Shown here one piece after another: positions 1 to 10,082 of a stretch of DNA of 64,000 nt (positions are counted from its first letter, which is position 1; each line of letters opens with the position of its first letter). Source of the stretch: Paenibacillus sp. OVF10 (GTDB lineage Bacteria > Bacillota > Bacilli > Paenibacillales > Paenibacillaceae); assembly GCA_022836915.1 (NCBI GenBank), contig CP094668.1, positions 682,001 through 746,000 of the forward strand, given 5' to 3'. The position numbers and the translations under genes were made by a program. The notes under the pieces are model-generated. The model was given only the letters and a program-made list of their open reading frames with translations. It searched no databases and was not told the origin of the DNA.

Positions 1-101
1 CGAATATATATATTTTATAGAAAGAAAGCACTATGAAAATGTTTAAAATAATAGAAACTGTGCAATACTGATAGTAAACGTAAAACAAGGTGGGATGGTT
101 C

Positions 102-287
102 ATGGAAGAACATGCCGAACACACATGTATTATCTGCGAGCAAAGAAAAAGAGAAGGCATTTTTATTGTATCTGAATTCATATGTGACACTTGTGAAGCA
201 GAAATGGTTCATACCGACGCGCAGGATGCCAAGTACAATTATTTTATTCATCAAATGAAGCAAATTTGGGTACAAAAAAACGCATAA
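102..287 (+). CDS. csfB: Sigma-G inhibitor Gin (CsfB)
   Basis: A 61-residue protein with two CxxC pairs (Cys9/12 and Cys28/31) that would hold one zinc, followed by an acidic and aromatic helix; this layout is that of the Gin/CsfB family. Known role: made in the forespore, it restrains sigma-G (and sigma-E) so that late sporulation genes are not switched on early. An in-frame GTG lies at 90, but an AAGGTGGG ribosome site at 88-95 overlaps it and is well spaced for the ATG at 102, which I chose. It sits just upstream of the decarboxylase gene and tmk, as in Bacillus. A strong terminator follows. Confidence 0.85.
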   Translation: MEEHAEHTCIICEQRKREGIFIVSEFICDTCEAEMVHTDAQDAKYNYFIHQMKQIWVQKNA

Positions 288-348
288 TGAATGTTGCTCA
301 TAGAAGTAGAAGCGAAACATCACATTGTAACGATGCTGATGTGCATAG

Positions 349-368
349 AGGCCCAATGGGCCTTTTTC
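349..368 (+). terminator. Intrinsic terminator after csfB
   Basis: AGGCCC and GGGCCT pair around a three-base loop and are followed directly by a run of T. It ends the csfB transcript about 60 bases after its stop. Confidence 0.85.
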
Positions 369-544
369 TGTTTTTAAGAGGAGAGATTGTCTTGTTTGCC
401 ATCTTGGGAAGGCGTATGCTGATATAATGGTATAGATCATTTGCAGTAGAGCGTGTGGAGATGGGGAAGAAGTGCGTTCCTTGGATTAGGAAGCATTTTG
501 AAGCGCATAGGGCGCACATTATATATGTACAGGATGGTTATTTC

Positions 545-2370
545 ATGGATCATAAAAATAAATCAAGTAGTGCCCCTCTATATGAAGCGTTGCTTGCGTA
601 TCGTGATTCGAAGCAGCGTTCTTTTCATGTGCCTGGGCATAAGAATGGACAAGCTTATCGACATTTGGTAGAACAAGCAGAAGCAGGGCAACCTCCAGTT
701 AAGGATATCGTTAATGAGGAACACCAGCACAACGGTGAGATTCAGAATGATGGAGGAAAGAATGTTAACCAGAAGTTAGAGCGTTTCAGTTCGGTGGATG
801 AACATGGGGCTGATCTGGAGAGTGTGGAACGACTCAGCGTTGAAGGGGCTCACTCGGAATTAGAACTGGTACCGGATCGTTCATTCCTGGAGATGATGGA
901 GATGGATGTTACGGAGATTACGGGCACCGATGATTTGCATCATCCGGAAAGTGTGATTCAGGAAGCACAGGAGTTTGCGGCAGATTGTTTTGGGGCAGAG
1001 GAGAGTTTCTTCCTTGTGGGAGGCAGTACGGCAGGTAATCTGTCCTTATTGCTGACCGTGTGTGATGAGCCAAACAGTATTGTGCTGGTGCAACGGAATG
1101 TGCACAAATCTGTTATTCACGGTTTAATGCTGGCGGGCGCAAGAGCTGTATTTCTGGAGCCATGGGTCGATCCTGCGTCTGGACTTGCGGTCATGCCGTC
1201 GGTGGAGACGGTGCAGGCTGCTGTCCAGTCCTATCCTGAGGCAAAGGGCGTACTTGTCACTTTGCCCAATTATTACGGCATGGGCGCTGATCTGACGCCC
1301 ATAGCCGAGGTATGCCACGCCGCTGGCATGCCACTGCTCGTGGATGAAGCGCATGGCGCGCATTATGGGCAGCATCCGGAGCTGCCTGTCTCTGCACTGT
1401 CATGCGGAGCAGACGGTGTCGTGCAGTCAACGCATAAGATGCTGACGGCTTTCACCATGGGTGCCATGCTGCACATTCAGGGACCACGGTTAAACCGGTC
1501 CCTGTTAAGGCAGCGCCTGGCCATGGTGCAAAGCTCAAGCCCATCATACCCGGTGATGGCTTCGCTTGATCTGGCGCGCCGCCTGCTGCACGTGCAGGGC
1601 GCGAACACATTCACGGCGGGACTCGCCGCCGTGGATGCCTTTAAGCGCGGCCTCGCAGAGCTGCCGCGCTTTCAGTTGCTGCAGCCTGCACAGCCGCTGC
1701 AGCAAGAACCGCCAGCCGGAATAGCGAAGCCGGCTGGCATGTCCGTGTCCGCTGCGCAGCAGACACGGGAGGGTCTGACCGCGGCGGCGATGCCGTCTGC
1801 CGCGGGTATACCGCTCAGGACCCATTCAAGGCCGTCATTTATGACGGCGCAGGGGTGCTGAGCGGTTATGGGCTACAGCAGCAGCTGGAAGCATGCGGCT
1901 GTGTGCCCGAGATGAGCGACGAACGGTACGTCGTCTTGCTCTTCAGCCTGGGCTCAACGGTGCAAGATGCTCAGCACCTGTTGCAGGCTTTACACCATAT
2001 CAGCTCTGCCGATGGGCATGAGCAGGTCCAATCTAATGCAGAGTCATCACATCAGCTTGCGAAAGGTTCAGCGCATTATATTTCCACGTGGAACAATTTA
2101 CAAGAAAACACTTGCTACTCGGAACCGATCTCCTTTACACTGCAACCGATTGTGGAGACGGATACGATCAATGTGCCGATAAAAGAAAGTGCGGGCTGTC
2201 GATCAGCCGAGATGGTTATTCCATACCCTCCAGGGATTCCGCTTGTGTATCCGGGTGAACGACTAAGTCCATCGATGGTGGCACGTATACAACTCCTGCG
2301 CGATGAAGGAGCAAAGTTTCATGGGGTATCCGATGCATCTCTACAGGTATTGAAGGTCATGAAGAATTGA
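545..2370 (+). CDS. Orn/Lys/Arg decarboxylase-like protein (YaaO family), one frameshift
   Basis: PLP-dependent fold-type I decarboxylase of the YaaO/SpeA group; the substrate cannot be told from sequence. Visible are the N-terminal HVPGHKNG motif, the DVTEITGTDDLHHPE block, the VDEAHGAH cofactor-binding motif and the STHKM motif whose lysine (about residue 298) should carry PLP. The C-terminal domain (QDPFKAVIYD onward, PEMSDERY) lies in another frame; adding one G to the GGG at 1804-1806 joins them into about 608 residues. That is longer than the roughly 480-490 usual for the family because about 70 acidic, polar residues are inserted between the PGHKNG and DVTE motifs (bases 667-882). The ATG at 545 is chosen because the PGHKNG motif follows at the normal distance; its ribosome site is weak. 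Confidence 0.8.
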
Positions 2371-2417
2371 CGATACACATGAAAAACTGAATTGCATTCA
2401 CCAATAGGTAGTCTATA

Positions 2418-2471
2418 TGACCAATACGGATAGCGATACTGGACCCTACATATGTGAGGGTCTCTTGGTCA
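2418..2471 (+). terminator. Nested stem-loop after the decarboxylase gene
   Basis: TGACCAA (2418) pairs with TTGGTCA (2465-2471), and inside it GACCCT (2442-2447) pairs with AGGGTC (2457-2462). There is no T run, so a terminator role is only an inference from its position about 50 bases past the stop codon. Confidence 0.35.
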
Positions 2472-2601
2472 TTAATTTAGTTGCTAGGGTGTGTCTTCAA
2501 ACTAGGCATGCAATACGTTGAAGGATGTCAGGGTCCAACATCTGGAAGTCAAGGATTGCTGATCCTGGCGAATTGTCCAGACGATTTTCTAAGGAACCGA
2601 G

Positions 2602-2770
2602 GACGTCTTATTTAGCCTTCGAGTCCTCCTTTTATTTTGTAAGGAATCTGAGACACGTTATTAACCAAAATCACCCAACAAACACGCTGTAAACGGCTGG
2701 TTATTCCAATATAGCGTGTTTCAGATTCCTTAGATTGCTGCGGGCGCTTCAAATCGCTGAATAAGACGTC
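2602..2770. repeat. Palindromic intergenic element with nested inverted repeats
   Basis: Outer arms: 15 bases at 2602-2616 (GACGTCTTATTTAGC) match the complement of 2756-2770 at 14 of 15 positions. Inner arms: 2641-2657 (AAGGAATCTGAGACACG) match the complement of 2716-2732 with one mismatch, and AACC/GGTT blocks continue inward. The whole could fold into one long hairpin. It has no ORF. It looks like a non-coding repeat or MITE-like element; no second copy was seen in this window. The rest of 2371-2900 holds nothing else I can name apart from the stem-loop at 2418-2471. Confidence 0.55.
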
Positions 2771-2900
2771 ACAGGGTCGTTAGCGCTCCCGCTCCGTGCT
2801 CTGATCCAGACACGGTTCAGTTACGTTCCGGCTTTCGGCATGTTCGAAGACGCGCTCTAGTTCAACTTACAAAGATAGACATAAGAAAGAAGGGAACACT

Positions 2901-3328
2901 TTGGGTATTCCGCTAAAAAAATATACAGGAATAGTCCTGCAAGTTTTGTTGATGTACGGTTTTTATTGGATTGGAAACTTGATTCAAGCTATATTACATC
3001 TGCCGTTAACAGGCAGTATTGTGGGCATGCTGGTATTGTTTATCACCATTCAACTGGGATGGATCAAAATGAGTTGGGGAGAAGAAGGGTCGACGTGGCT
3101 TCAATCTCATCTTCAATTGTTGTTTATCCCCCAACTGTGGGCATTATTAATCATTTTGATTTTTTTAGAGCCAACACATTATTATTGGTTCTTGGTTTGA
3201 TCATTAGCACATTAATCACATGTCTGATATCTGCCAAATTAAGTGAGTGGCTTATGACATGGAGATCGTCTCATTCAGGCAAAAAGGAGGCGATCACTTG
3301 TCAGCATTCATCCTCGGAATTGGAATGA
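2901..3328 (+). CDS. lrgA: Holin-like LrgA/CidA family membrane protein, one frameshift
   Basis: Small hydrophobic protein with four predicted membrane segments; the PLTGSIVGMLVLF motif and the later TVGIINHFDFF stretch (family form VGIM-x-Y) mark the CidA/LrgA family. Known role: modulates murein hydrolase activity and metabolite efflux with LrgB. As written the frame ends at 3200, but adding one C to the CCCCC at 3128-3132 gives a continuous protein of about 142 residues ending at 3328. The start is TTG at 2901 behind an AAGAAGGGA site. Its end overlaps lrgB by 31 bases, indicating translational coupling. Confidence 0.82.
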
Positions 3329-3990
3329 TCGCGCTAACCATCGCTGTATATATTCCAGCCACTCGTCTATATAAAAGGCTGAAATGGCCGATACTTATGC
3401 CTGTACTCACAACGACTGCCATACTGATCCTGATTTTGGTGATTTCCGGTATAAAGCTGGATACGTACATGCTGGGTGGCAAATGGATACAGGAGCTCTT
3501 GGGTCCAGCAGTTGTATCTCTCGCTTTTCCCTTGTCCAGACATCTGCATGTGCTGAAGCAAAATATCATTCCAATTGTGGGTGGAACAATCGGAGGCAGT
3601 ATTACAGGTGTCTCCACAGGTGCTTTAATCGCCATTCTGCTTGGCTATCCTCAAGAGATGGTCATCGCTTTATTGCCAAAATCCGTGACCACTCCTGTCG
3701 CTATCCAACTTGCTAATCAGGTTGGAGGGAATGCCTCATTCACATCGCTGTTTGTGATGATTGCAGGATTCTCAGGGATATTATTGGGGCCGATGCTCTT
3801 GAAATGGGCCAAAGTCCGCAGTAAACATGCCTATGGAATTGGACTGGGTTCAGCATCTCATGCCCTCGGCATGGCAAGGTCTTTTGAATATGGAGAGAAT
3901 GCAGTAGCCCTTAGTTCAGTATCCATGATTGTCAGTGCCATTGCCGGATCAATTATGCTTCCATTATGGGTATGGATCATCTACGGTTGA
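3298..3990 (+). CDS. lrgB: LrgB/CidB family membrane protein
   Basis: 230 residues, strongly hydrophobic, with about six or seven membrane helices. PLSRHLHVLKQN and the conserved LPKSVTTPVAI and HALGMARSFEYGE motifs identify LrgB/CidB, the partner of LrgA in control of autolysis or pyruvate-type metabolite transport. The start is TTG at 3298, six bases after a clear AAAGGAGG site; a longer in-frame start at 3247 would lie deep inside lrgA and has no ribosome site. It is intact. Confidence 0.88.
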   Translation: MSAFILGIGMIALTIAVYIPATRLYKRLKWPILMPVLTTTAILILILVISGIKLDTYMLGGKWIQELLGPAVVSLAFPLSRHLHVLKQNIIPIVGGTIGGSITGVSTGALIAILLGYPQEMVIALLPKSVTTPVAIQLANQVGGNASFTSLFVMIAGFSGILLGPMLLKWAKVRSKHAYGIGLGSASHALGMARSFEYGENAVALSSVSMIVSAIAGSIMLPLWVWIIYG

Positions 3991-4012
3991 ACGCTTTACT
4001 TTGTTGTTCATG

Positions 4013-4041
4013 TTGGAGTAACCGCTGACCTATAGTATTAT
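4013..4041 (+). promoter_or_regulatory. Sigma-A promoter candidate ahead of tmk
   Basis: TTGGAG at 4013-4018 and TATTAT at 4036-4041 are separated by 17 bases. The start codon of tmk is 165 bases further on; nothing else is recognised in this leader. Confidence 0.45.
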
Positions 4042-4205
4042 AGAAAGAAACAAGCTTGTATGATCTTGGTTTTATTATTACGTACCGATATAGCTGTAGC
4101 TATACACCTCTGGGCGGGGATATCATATCCTGTAGCAAGAGGGTCTAAGCATATTCATTACAGCAGCAATAGATGCAATTATCGACATAGAAAGCAGGGA
4201 AGCAT

Positions 4206-4852
4206 ATGCAGGGCAGAGGTAAATTCATTACGCTGGAAGGGGAGAGGGTTCCGGTAAAACAACGATGATCGGTAGAATAGGTTCTTATTTTGAAGAACGG
4301 GGTATACCTTACGTAGTTACGCGAGAGCCTGGCGGAATTGAGATTGCGGAGAAAATACGTTCAATTATTCTGGACCCTCTTCATACGGCAATGGATGCTC
4401 GAACCGAAGCGCTATTGTATGCAGCTGCACGCAGCCAGCATCTGGCGGAGAAAGTAGAGCCTGCTCTGAGAGCTGGAAAAGCAGTCATCTGTGACCGATT
4501 TGTTGATAGCAGTCTGGTCTATCAAGGATACGCCCGTGGACTCGGGATAGAGAATGTATGGGCCATTAATCGTTTTGCGATTGGTGATCTCATGCCGGAT
4601 GTGACCTTATATCTGGACATTGAGCCTGAAGTGGGGCTTGCCCGGATTGATGCTCATGATGGCCGGGAAGTGAACCGTCTGGATCTGGAAAATCTGGAGT
4701 TTCACCGTAAAGTGCGAGAGGGTTACTTCCTATTAAAAGAGCAGTTCCCGGAACGGATCAGAGTTATCGATGCTTCCATGAAGCAGGAGGATGTCTTGGC
4801 AGCAATGATTTTGTCGCTGGAGACAGGGATTTTGAAGGATTTTGACGAGTAA
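4206..4852 (+). CDS. tmk: Thymidylate kinase (one frameshift near the start)
   Basis: Phosphorylates dTMP to dTDP for DNA synthesis. After adding one G to the GGGG at 4239-4242 the N-terminus reads [20 protein letters not shown], a perfect P-loop, and runs into the TREPGG motif, the [13 protein letters not shown] block and the C-terminal helix, for about 215 residues, normal for Tmk. Without that base the P-loop is cut off and only an ORF from 4265 remains, which lacks ATP-binding residues; since tmk is essential I read this as a sequence error. The ATG at 4206 has only a weak purine-rich site upstream. Confidence 0.93.
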
Positions 4853-4898
4853 TTGTCTAATATATAGACAGGGCATTTGATAAAGGTGCTTATTCTAA

Positions 4899-5243
<345 letters not shown>

Positions 5244-5584
5244 TTAAACCTATTGCATGGATCCCATGAGGGTCCTTCATGAACGATAGCATGTTGGAAA
5301 CGATGGATGCAAGAAGAGTTAACAGAGTTCGTGCGTGCCACTTACGGAACGCCTTTCTTGACGAGAAGAATCAGCATACTCTTTCCGGATGAGCATTTCC
5401 CAGCTGGGGAATGGTTCATTTCGGAAAGAGGTTGACTACAAAGAAAAAATCCTCGATGGTGATGTGTATCTACCATTATATATAGTGTGATCAGCATATA
5501 TAAAAGCCTCATTCTCACGCACAGGCGCAACGCGCACTGTGCTGATGGGCGATTGGCTATCTATGATAGAAAGCGGGCGTATCC
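5244..5584. other. Intergenic region with a long hairpin (5380-5430)
   Basis: No gene could be supported here. The notable element is a near-perfect hairpin: TCTTTCCGGATGAGCATTTCCC pairs with the stretch ending CATTTCGGAAAGA, with a loop of about four bases around the AGCT centre. It lacks a T tract. A TTGACT at about 5432 has no convincing -10 partner. The ribosome site of yaaR at the right edge is weak. Confidence 0.5.
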
Positions 5585-6028
5585 ATGAAAATCAATCCTG
5601 GATTCAGACCGATTCAGAGCGGGATCAGTTCTACTGATTCAGGTTCCAAACCGGTCCAATCCAAAAATTTCTCTGATATGATGAATCACCAGGGGGAACG
5701 GGCCTCACAAGCTGAACTGAATCGCCGGTTTAGTGAAATCCAGCTTCAGGGAGATCGCTTGGCACGTTCCATGACGATTCGTGAACTGAAGGCGTATAAG
5801 CAACTTGTTAAAAGGTTCCTGGAAGAGACCGTTCGTCGCGGTGTATCCATGAAAGAGACAAGGGGTTGGGATCGTCGTGGCAGAGGCAAGCGTTATAAGC
5901 TGATTGATGAAATCGACTCCGCTCTGTTATCCATGGCTGATGAACTGCTGGATACAGAAGAAGGAAAAATCTCTCTATTACAACAAGTAGGCGAAATTCG
6001 GGGGATGCTTATTAATTTAAGCTTCTGA
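5585..6028 (+). CDS. yaaR: YaaR family protein (DUF327)
   Basis: 147 residues, soluble and largely helical, with the family blocks RLARSMTIRELKAYKQLVKRFLEE and RGRGKRYKLIDEIDS. The molecular function is not established. It lies between darA and holB exactly as in Bacillus and ends nine bases before holB, so the two are probably translated from one mRNA. The N-terminal 45 residues are polar and probably flexible. It is intact. Confidence 0.85.
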   Translation: MKINPGFRPIQSGISSTDSGSKPVQSKNFSDMMNHQGERASQAELNRRFSEIQLQGDRLARSMTIRELKAYKQLVKRFLEETVRRGVSMKETRGWDRRGRGKRYKLIDEIDSALLSMADELLDTEEGKISLLQQVGEIRGMLINLSF

Positions 6029-6037
6029 GGAGGAAGT

Positions 6038-7007
6038 ATGTCCTTTCAACAGATTATGGGTCAACAAGCGGCCAAGCAAATGTTACAAAGCAGTTTGAGA
6101 CGTCATGCAATAAGCCATGCGTATTTGTTTAGCGGTCCAGCTGGTAGTGGGCAACGGAAGACGGCAATTACCTTTGCCAAGGCAATATTCTGCACAGAGC
6201 TTGAAGATGACGCTTGTGGGCAGTGTCTTGAATGCCGTAAGGTGGATCATGGTAACCATCCGGATCTAACCATGCTTGCACCAGATGGAAACAACATTAA
6301 AATAGATCAAATCCGGGATCTGCAGCGTATCTTTTCATATCGATCAGAGGCAGGTCATCCCAAAGTATATATTATAGAACAAGCCGAGAAAATGACGGTT
6401 CAGGCAGCAAACAGTTTGCTCAAATTTCTGGAGGAACCGCAGGTACCAGCAGTCGGCATCCTAATTACAGATAATGGACAGGCCATGTTGCCAACGATCC
6501 GCTCACGCTCCCAATTGGTGCCGTTCAGCGCACTGAATCCGGAAGAGATGCTGCAATCTCTGATCGAGGAAGGGCACCCTGCCAATCTGGCTCGCTCTGC
6601 CGTCCATTTAGCGTCAGGATTGGAAGCATGTAGAGAAATTCTCCAGCAGAATTGGTTTGCAGAAATTAGAAACGTAATGTTACAATTAGGGAAGGAGTCC
6701 CTGGGTAGAGGAAGTACATCATTGATCTCTGCACAGCAGAAGCTTTTAAAACCGGACTCTCTGAACATCTGGACATGTTGCTTAGTTTGTTCCATCTATG
6801 GTTTAGGGACATGCTGTATGTTCAGTACGATAGGCATGAACATATCGTTTTTATAGATCAGTTAGACATGTTATCTCAGTTGGCACATACCCGCAGCACA
6901 GAGCAGTGGGTCTCCTATATGGATATGGCCGCAGCATGCAGAAAAAATTGCGTTTCAACGTCAATGGCCAGCTTTGTCTGGAGCAATTTTTGATCGGTTT
7001 GGCATAA
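6038..7007 (+). CDS. holB: DNA polymerase III delta-prime subunit (two frameshifts)
   Basis: Clamp-loader subunit that helps load the sliding clamp. Visible: a P-loop-like GPAGSGQRKT at residues 33-42, zinc-module cysteines in the CTELEDDACGQCLEC region (about 51-65), DQIRDLQ, and LLKFLEEP. The Walker A lysine position is Gln39, so ATP hydrolysis is doubtful, as in some delta-prime proteins. The frame breaks twice: adding one T or A at 6744-6751 and one A to the run at 6942-6947 gives about 323 residues ending FLIGLA at 7007, with the expected helical C-terminus. The start is ATG 6038 behind GAGGAGG. Bases 7008-7124 hold no gene I recognise. Confidence 0.92.
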
Positions 7008-7124
7008 GACTGGGAGAGGGCAGAGTTAGCTCCAATCATATGCAAACGGTTATAACTTCGGCCGGTTCCCTAAGAAGACGGGGCTTCAGACGAAGTGGGG
7101 TTGGCTTACAAGGGGGTTAATTTT

Positions 7125-7924
7125 TTGTACAGTGTAGTGGGTGTCCGTTTCAAAAAAGCGGGCAAAATTTATTACTTCGATCCCCTGGACCTTCCCATTG
7201 AGAAAGAAAACTGCGTTATCGTGGAGACAGCGCGGGGGTAGAGTACGGTAAGGTTGTTGTTGGTAAGAAGGAAGTGGGCGAGTCCGATGTGGTGTTGCCG
7301 CTGAAGAAAGTCATCCGCGTTGCGGGCGAGACAGATGCCCGTGTGGTTGATGAGAACAAGCGTGCAGCGAAGGAAGCATTCGGTACTTGTTTAAATAAAA
7401 TCAAAGACCATGGCCTCAAAATGAAGCTGGTCGATGTGGAATTTACGTTTGATCGCAATAAAATTATATTTTATTTTACAGCTGAAGGAAGAGTTGATTT
7501 CCGGGAGCTGGTCAAGGATCTGGCAAGCATATTCCGGACACGAATCGAGCTGAGACAGATTGGTGTACGTGATGAAGCGAAGATGCTTGGCGGAATCGGA
7601 CCTTGCGGCCGTGTGTTGTGTTGTTCTTCCTGGCTGGGAGACTTTGAGCCGGTATCAATCAAGATGGCTAAAGATCAGAGCCTGTCACTGAATCCGACGA
7701 AAATTTCAGGGTTGTGCGGAAGACTCATGTGCTGTCTGAAATTTGAGCATGATAACTATGAAAGTGTGAGAGAAGAACTGCCAGCTGTAGGCAAATTGGT
7801 CGTCACCTCATTGGGTGAAGGAAAAGTTGTCGGAATTAATGCCGGTAGCCGCACAGTCCATGTTCAACTGTTCGACATCAGTAAAGTCAAAGAACTTCCG
7901 CTGGATGACGTCGTTATCAAGTAA
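7125..7924 (+). CDS. yaaT: PSP1-domain protein YaaT (RicT), one frameshift
   Basis: PSP1 family protein of about 266 residues. In B. subtilis YaaT forms the Y-complex with YlbF and YmcA, which carries iron-sulfur clusters and affects mRNA processing, biofilm and sporulation. The cysteine-rich CGRVLCCSSWL and CGRLMCCLKFE blocks (about residues 162-205) are the likely metal ligands. The N-terminus MYSVVGVRFKKAGKIYYFDP begins at TTG 7125 behind AAGGGGG; the frame stops at the GGGGG of 7234-7238 and continues normally when one G is added. It lies between holB and yabA as in Bacillus. Confidence 0.92.
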
Positions 7925-7952
7925 ACCATAAAGGTTGCTTCGGGGTGGAAAC

Positions 7953-8321
7953 TTGGAAAAGAAAAATCTGTTTACGCACATTCATGAAATGGAAACCCAA
8001 CTGGGTCAGTTGCACGGTGATTTAGGAGAGTTAAAAATGATTGTGAAGGAGCTGCTTGAGGATAATCAGCGGCTTACCATCGAGAATGAGCAGTTACGCA
8101 AACTGCTCAAACGTGAGGCTCCGGCAGATCTGCCGATCTCCTCAGCACTCGCTCCCGTAGCAAGACCAGCAGGTCCGGCTACAGGTGAAGATGTTGTGGG
8201 TGAAGGGTATGATAATCTGGCCCGGTTGTATCACGAAGGCTTCCATATCTGCAACGTCTATTATGGACATCTGCGGACGGAAGGCGATTGTCTGTTCTGC
8301 CTGTCTTTTTTGAATAAATGA
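7953..8321 (+). CDS. yabA: Replication initiation control protein YabA
   Basis: 122 residues: an N-terminal leucine-rich coiled coil (about 1-55), a flexible Pro/Ala linker, and a C-terminal zinc domain containing HEGFHICN and CLFC (His, Cys and the CxxC as ligands). Known role: binds DnaA and the DnaN clamp to prevent over-initiation. The start is TTG 7953, eight bases past a GGGGTGG site; the upstream in-frame codon at 7935 has no ribosome site. A terminator directly follows, ending the tmk-yabA group. Confidence 0.9.
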   Translation: MEKKNLFTHIHEMETQLGQLHGDLGELKMIVKELLEDNQRLTIENEQLRKLLKREAPADLPISSALAPVARPAGPATGEDVVGEGYDNLARLYHEGFHICNVYYGHLRTEGDCLFCLSFLNK

Positions 8322-8325
8322 AGTG

Positions 8326-8352
8326 ACCGTAGGGATCCCCTACGGTTTTTTT
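8326..8352 (+). terminator. Intrinsic terminator after yabA
   Basis: ACCGTAGGG pairs with CCCTACGGT across a minimal loop, followed by seven T. Confidence 0.92.
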
Positions 8353-8415
8353 CAAGGTTATAAACCTAAACTAAACGAACATGAGATATAGAGTACCGGA
8401 GGATGAGCGTAACAT

Positions 8416-9198
8416 ATGAAAGCAAATGAAGTTGTGTTACATGAGTCAGAGCGGATTGATGATCTGCTCTCTCATGATCTGAGAATCATTCAAAGTGATG
8501 AAGTGTTTAGTTTTTCGATGGATGCCGTATTATTAGCCCGGTTTGCTTCCGTACCTAAACGGGGTCGTGTACTTGATTTGTGTACGGGTAACGGGGTGGT
8601 TCCCATTCTGCTTACAACGCGTACGCAGGCTAGTCTGGAAGGGATCGAGATTCAGCCACGTTTGGCTGATATGGCACGTCGCAGTGTGCAATTAAATGCA
8701 TTGAATGAGTCGATTATGGTTCGTGAAGGTGATTTGCGAGAACTGGTAAAAGAAACAGGACATGCTGTTTACGATGCAATAACGGTTAATCCTCCATACA
8801 TGCCCCTGAATGGCAGTGATCTCAAGATGAACACACATCAGGCAATGGCACGTCATGAGATCGGATGTACCCTGGAAGAAGTGATACAGGCTTGCAGTCG
8901 ACTTGTACGTAATGGCGGAAAAGTATCGATGGTTCATCGTCCGCAGCGACTTGCAGAGATTATCTCGCTCATGCGCGAGTATAAGCTGGAGCCAAAGCGG
9001 ATTCGGATGGTACATCCCCGTGCTCATCTGGAAGCCAACATGGTATTAATTGAAGGAATGAAAGATGGTAAACCAGAAGTAAGGATGCTTCCTCCACTCA
9101 TTGTCTACAATGAAGAGGGAAATACTGCGAAGAGATTATGGATATTTACTATGGTCAGCAACATGCTGAACGTACTACGAAAGGAGGGCTTTAGATGA
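8416..9198 (+). CDS. trmN6: tRNA1(Val) A37 N6-methyltransferase-like protein (YabB)
   Basis: 260-residue SAM-dependent methyltransferase. Motif I VLDLCTGNGVVPILL (about residues 54-68), the acidic EGIEIQ of motif II and the catalytic NPPYMP (about 136-141) match the TrmN6/YabB N6-adenine methyltransferase family, which acts on tRNA(Val) A37 in E. coli; the Bacillus substrate is less certain. It follows a terminator, so it should have its own promoter in 8353-8415. It overlaps rsmI by four bases. Confidence 0.88.
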   Translation: MKANEVVLHESERIDDLLSHDLRIIQSDEVFSFSMDAVLLARFASVPKRGRVLDLCTGNGVVPILLTTRTQASLEGIEIQPRLADMARRSVQLNALNESIMVREGDLRELVKETGHAVYDAITVNPPYMPLNGSDLKMNTHQAMARHEIGCTLEEVIQACSRLVRNGGKVSMVHRPQRLAEIISLMREYKLEPKRIRMVHPRAHLEANMVLIEGMKDGKPEVRMLPPLIVYNEEGNTAKRLWIFTMVSNMLNVLRKEGFR

Positions 9199-10082
9199 CT
9201 TTGCATATTCAGAAAAGCTATGCGGAGCAACCTGAAGGGTCAGGCAAGCTATATCTGGTTGGAACACCCATTGGTAATCTGGAGGATATGACCTTCCGAG
9301 CCATCAAGACATTGCAGAGTTGTGACATCATTGCAGCAGAAGATACACGCCAGACCCGAAAACTGCTGACCCATTTTGAAATTACACCTTCGATGCTGTT
9401 TAGTTATCATGAGCATAATAAGGGGGCGAGTGGACCTGAACTGATACGCTATATAATAGAAGGAAAAAATTTGGCACTTGTCAGCGATGCTGGTTTGCCA
9501 GCCATTTCGGACCCTGGTTCTGACCTTGTACAGCTTGCACTGGAGGCAGGAATAACGGTCATTCCCATCCCTGGACCAAACGCTGCGTTGTCTGCTCTGA
9601 TCGTGTCCGGATTACCGACGGAGCGTTTTACATTCGGCGGTTTTTTGCCGCGGGAGAAAAAGGACATGCGAAAAGTGCTGGAGGCTTTTGACGAATCCAA
9701 CGGGACTTTGTTATTTTATGAATCGCCTCACCGTATTCGGAAAACATTAGTCCACCTCGAAGAAATTCTGGGTGATCGCTCGATTGTCCTGGCTCGTGAA
9801 CTAACCAAGCGTCATGAGGAATTCGCAAGGGGCACTGTGAAGGAATGTATAGATTGGCTTGAAGAACATCCGCCTCTTGGCGAGTACTGTTTGCTGGTAG
9901 AAGGCATTAAGGAAGAGGAGCGTAAGGCTGAACGCGAAGCATGGTGGCAGCTCATGTCACTAGCGGATCATGTCAGCCATTATGAGGGTGAAGGATATAA
10001 CCGTAAAGATGCAATGAAAAAAACGGCTACCGATCGCGGCCTGACAAAGCGTGATGTATATAATGCATTAATCGAGCAGTGA
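9195..10082 (+). CDS. rsmI: 16S rRNA 2'-O-ribose C1402 methyltransferase
   Basis: 295-residue tetrapyrrole-methylase-fold enzyme. YLVGTPIGNLEDMTFRA, AAEDTRQTRKLL, VSDAGLPAISDPG and the IPGPNAALSALIVSGLP motif bind SAM and define RsmI, which methylates C1402 in the ribosomal decoding centre. Its ATG overlaps the trmN6 stop, so the two are translationally coupled; both modify translation RNAs. It is intact. Confidence 0.95.
   Translation: MTLHIQKSYAEQPEGSGKLYLVGTPIGNLEDMTFRAIKTLQSCDIIAAEDTRQTRKLLTHFEITPSMLFSYHEHNKGASGPELIRYIIEGKNLALVSDAGLPAISDPGSDLVQLALEAGITVIPIPGPNAALSALIVSGLPTERFTFGGFLPREKKDMRKVLEAFDESNGTLLFYESPHRIRKTLVHLEEILGDRSIVLARELTKRHEEFARGTVKECIDWLEEHPPLGEYCLLVEGIKEEERKAEREAWWQLMSLADHVSHYEGEGYNRKDAMKKTATDRGLTKRDVYNALIEQ

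Noticed and set aside
15..440. 141-residue - strand ORF over csfB
   Set aside because: It is antisense to the recognised csfB gene, and its sequence is rich in Phe, His and Tyr as expected of a shadow frame.
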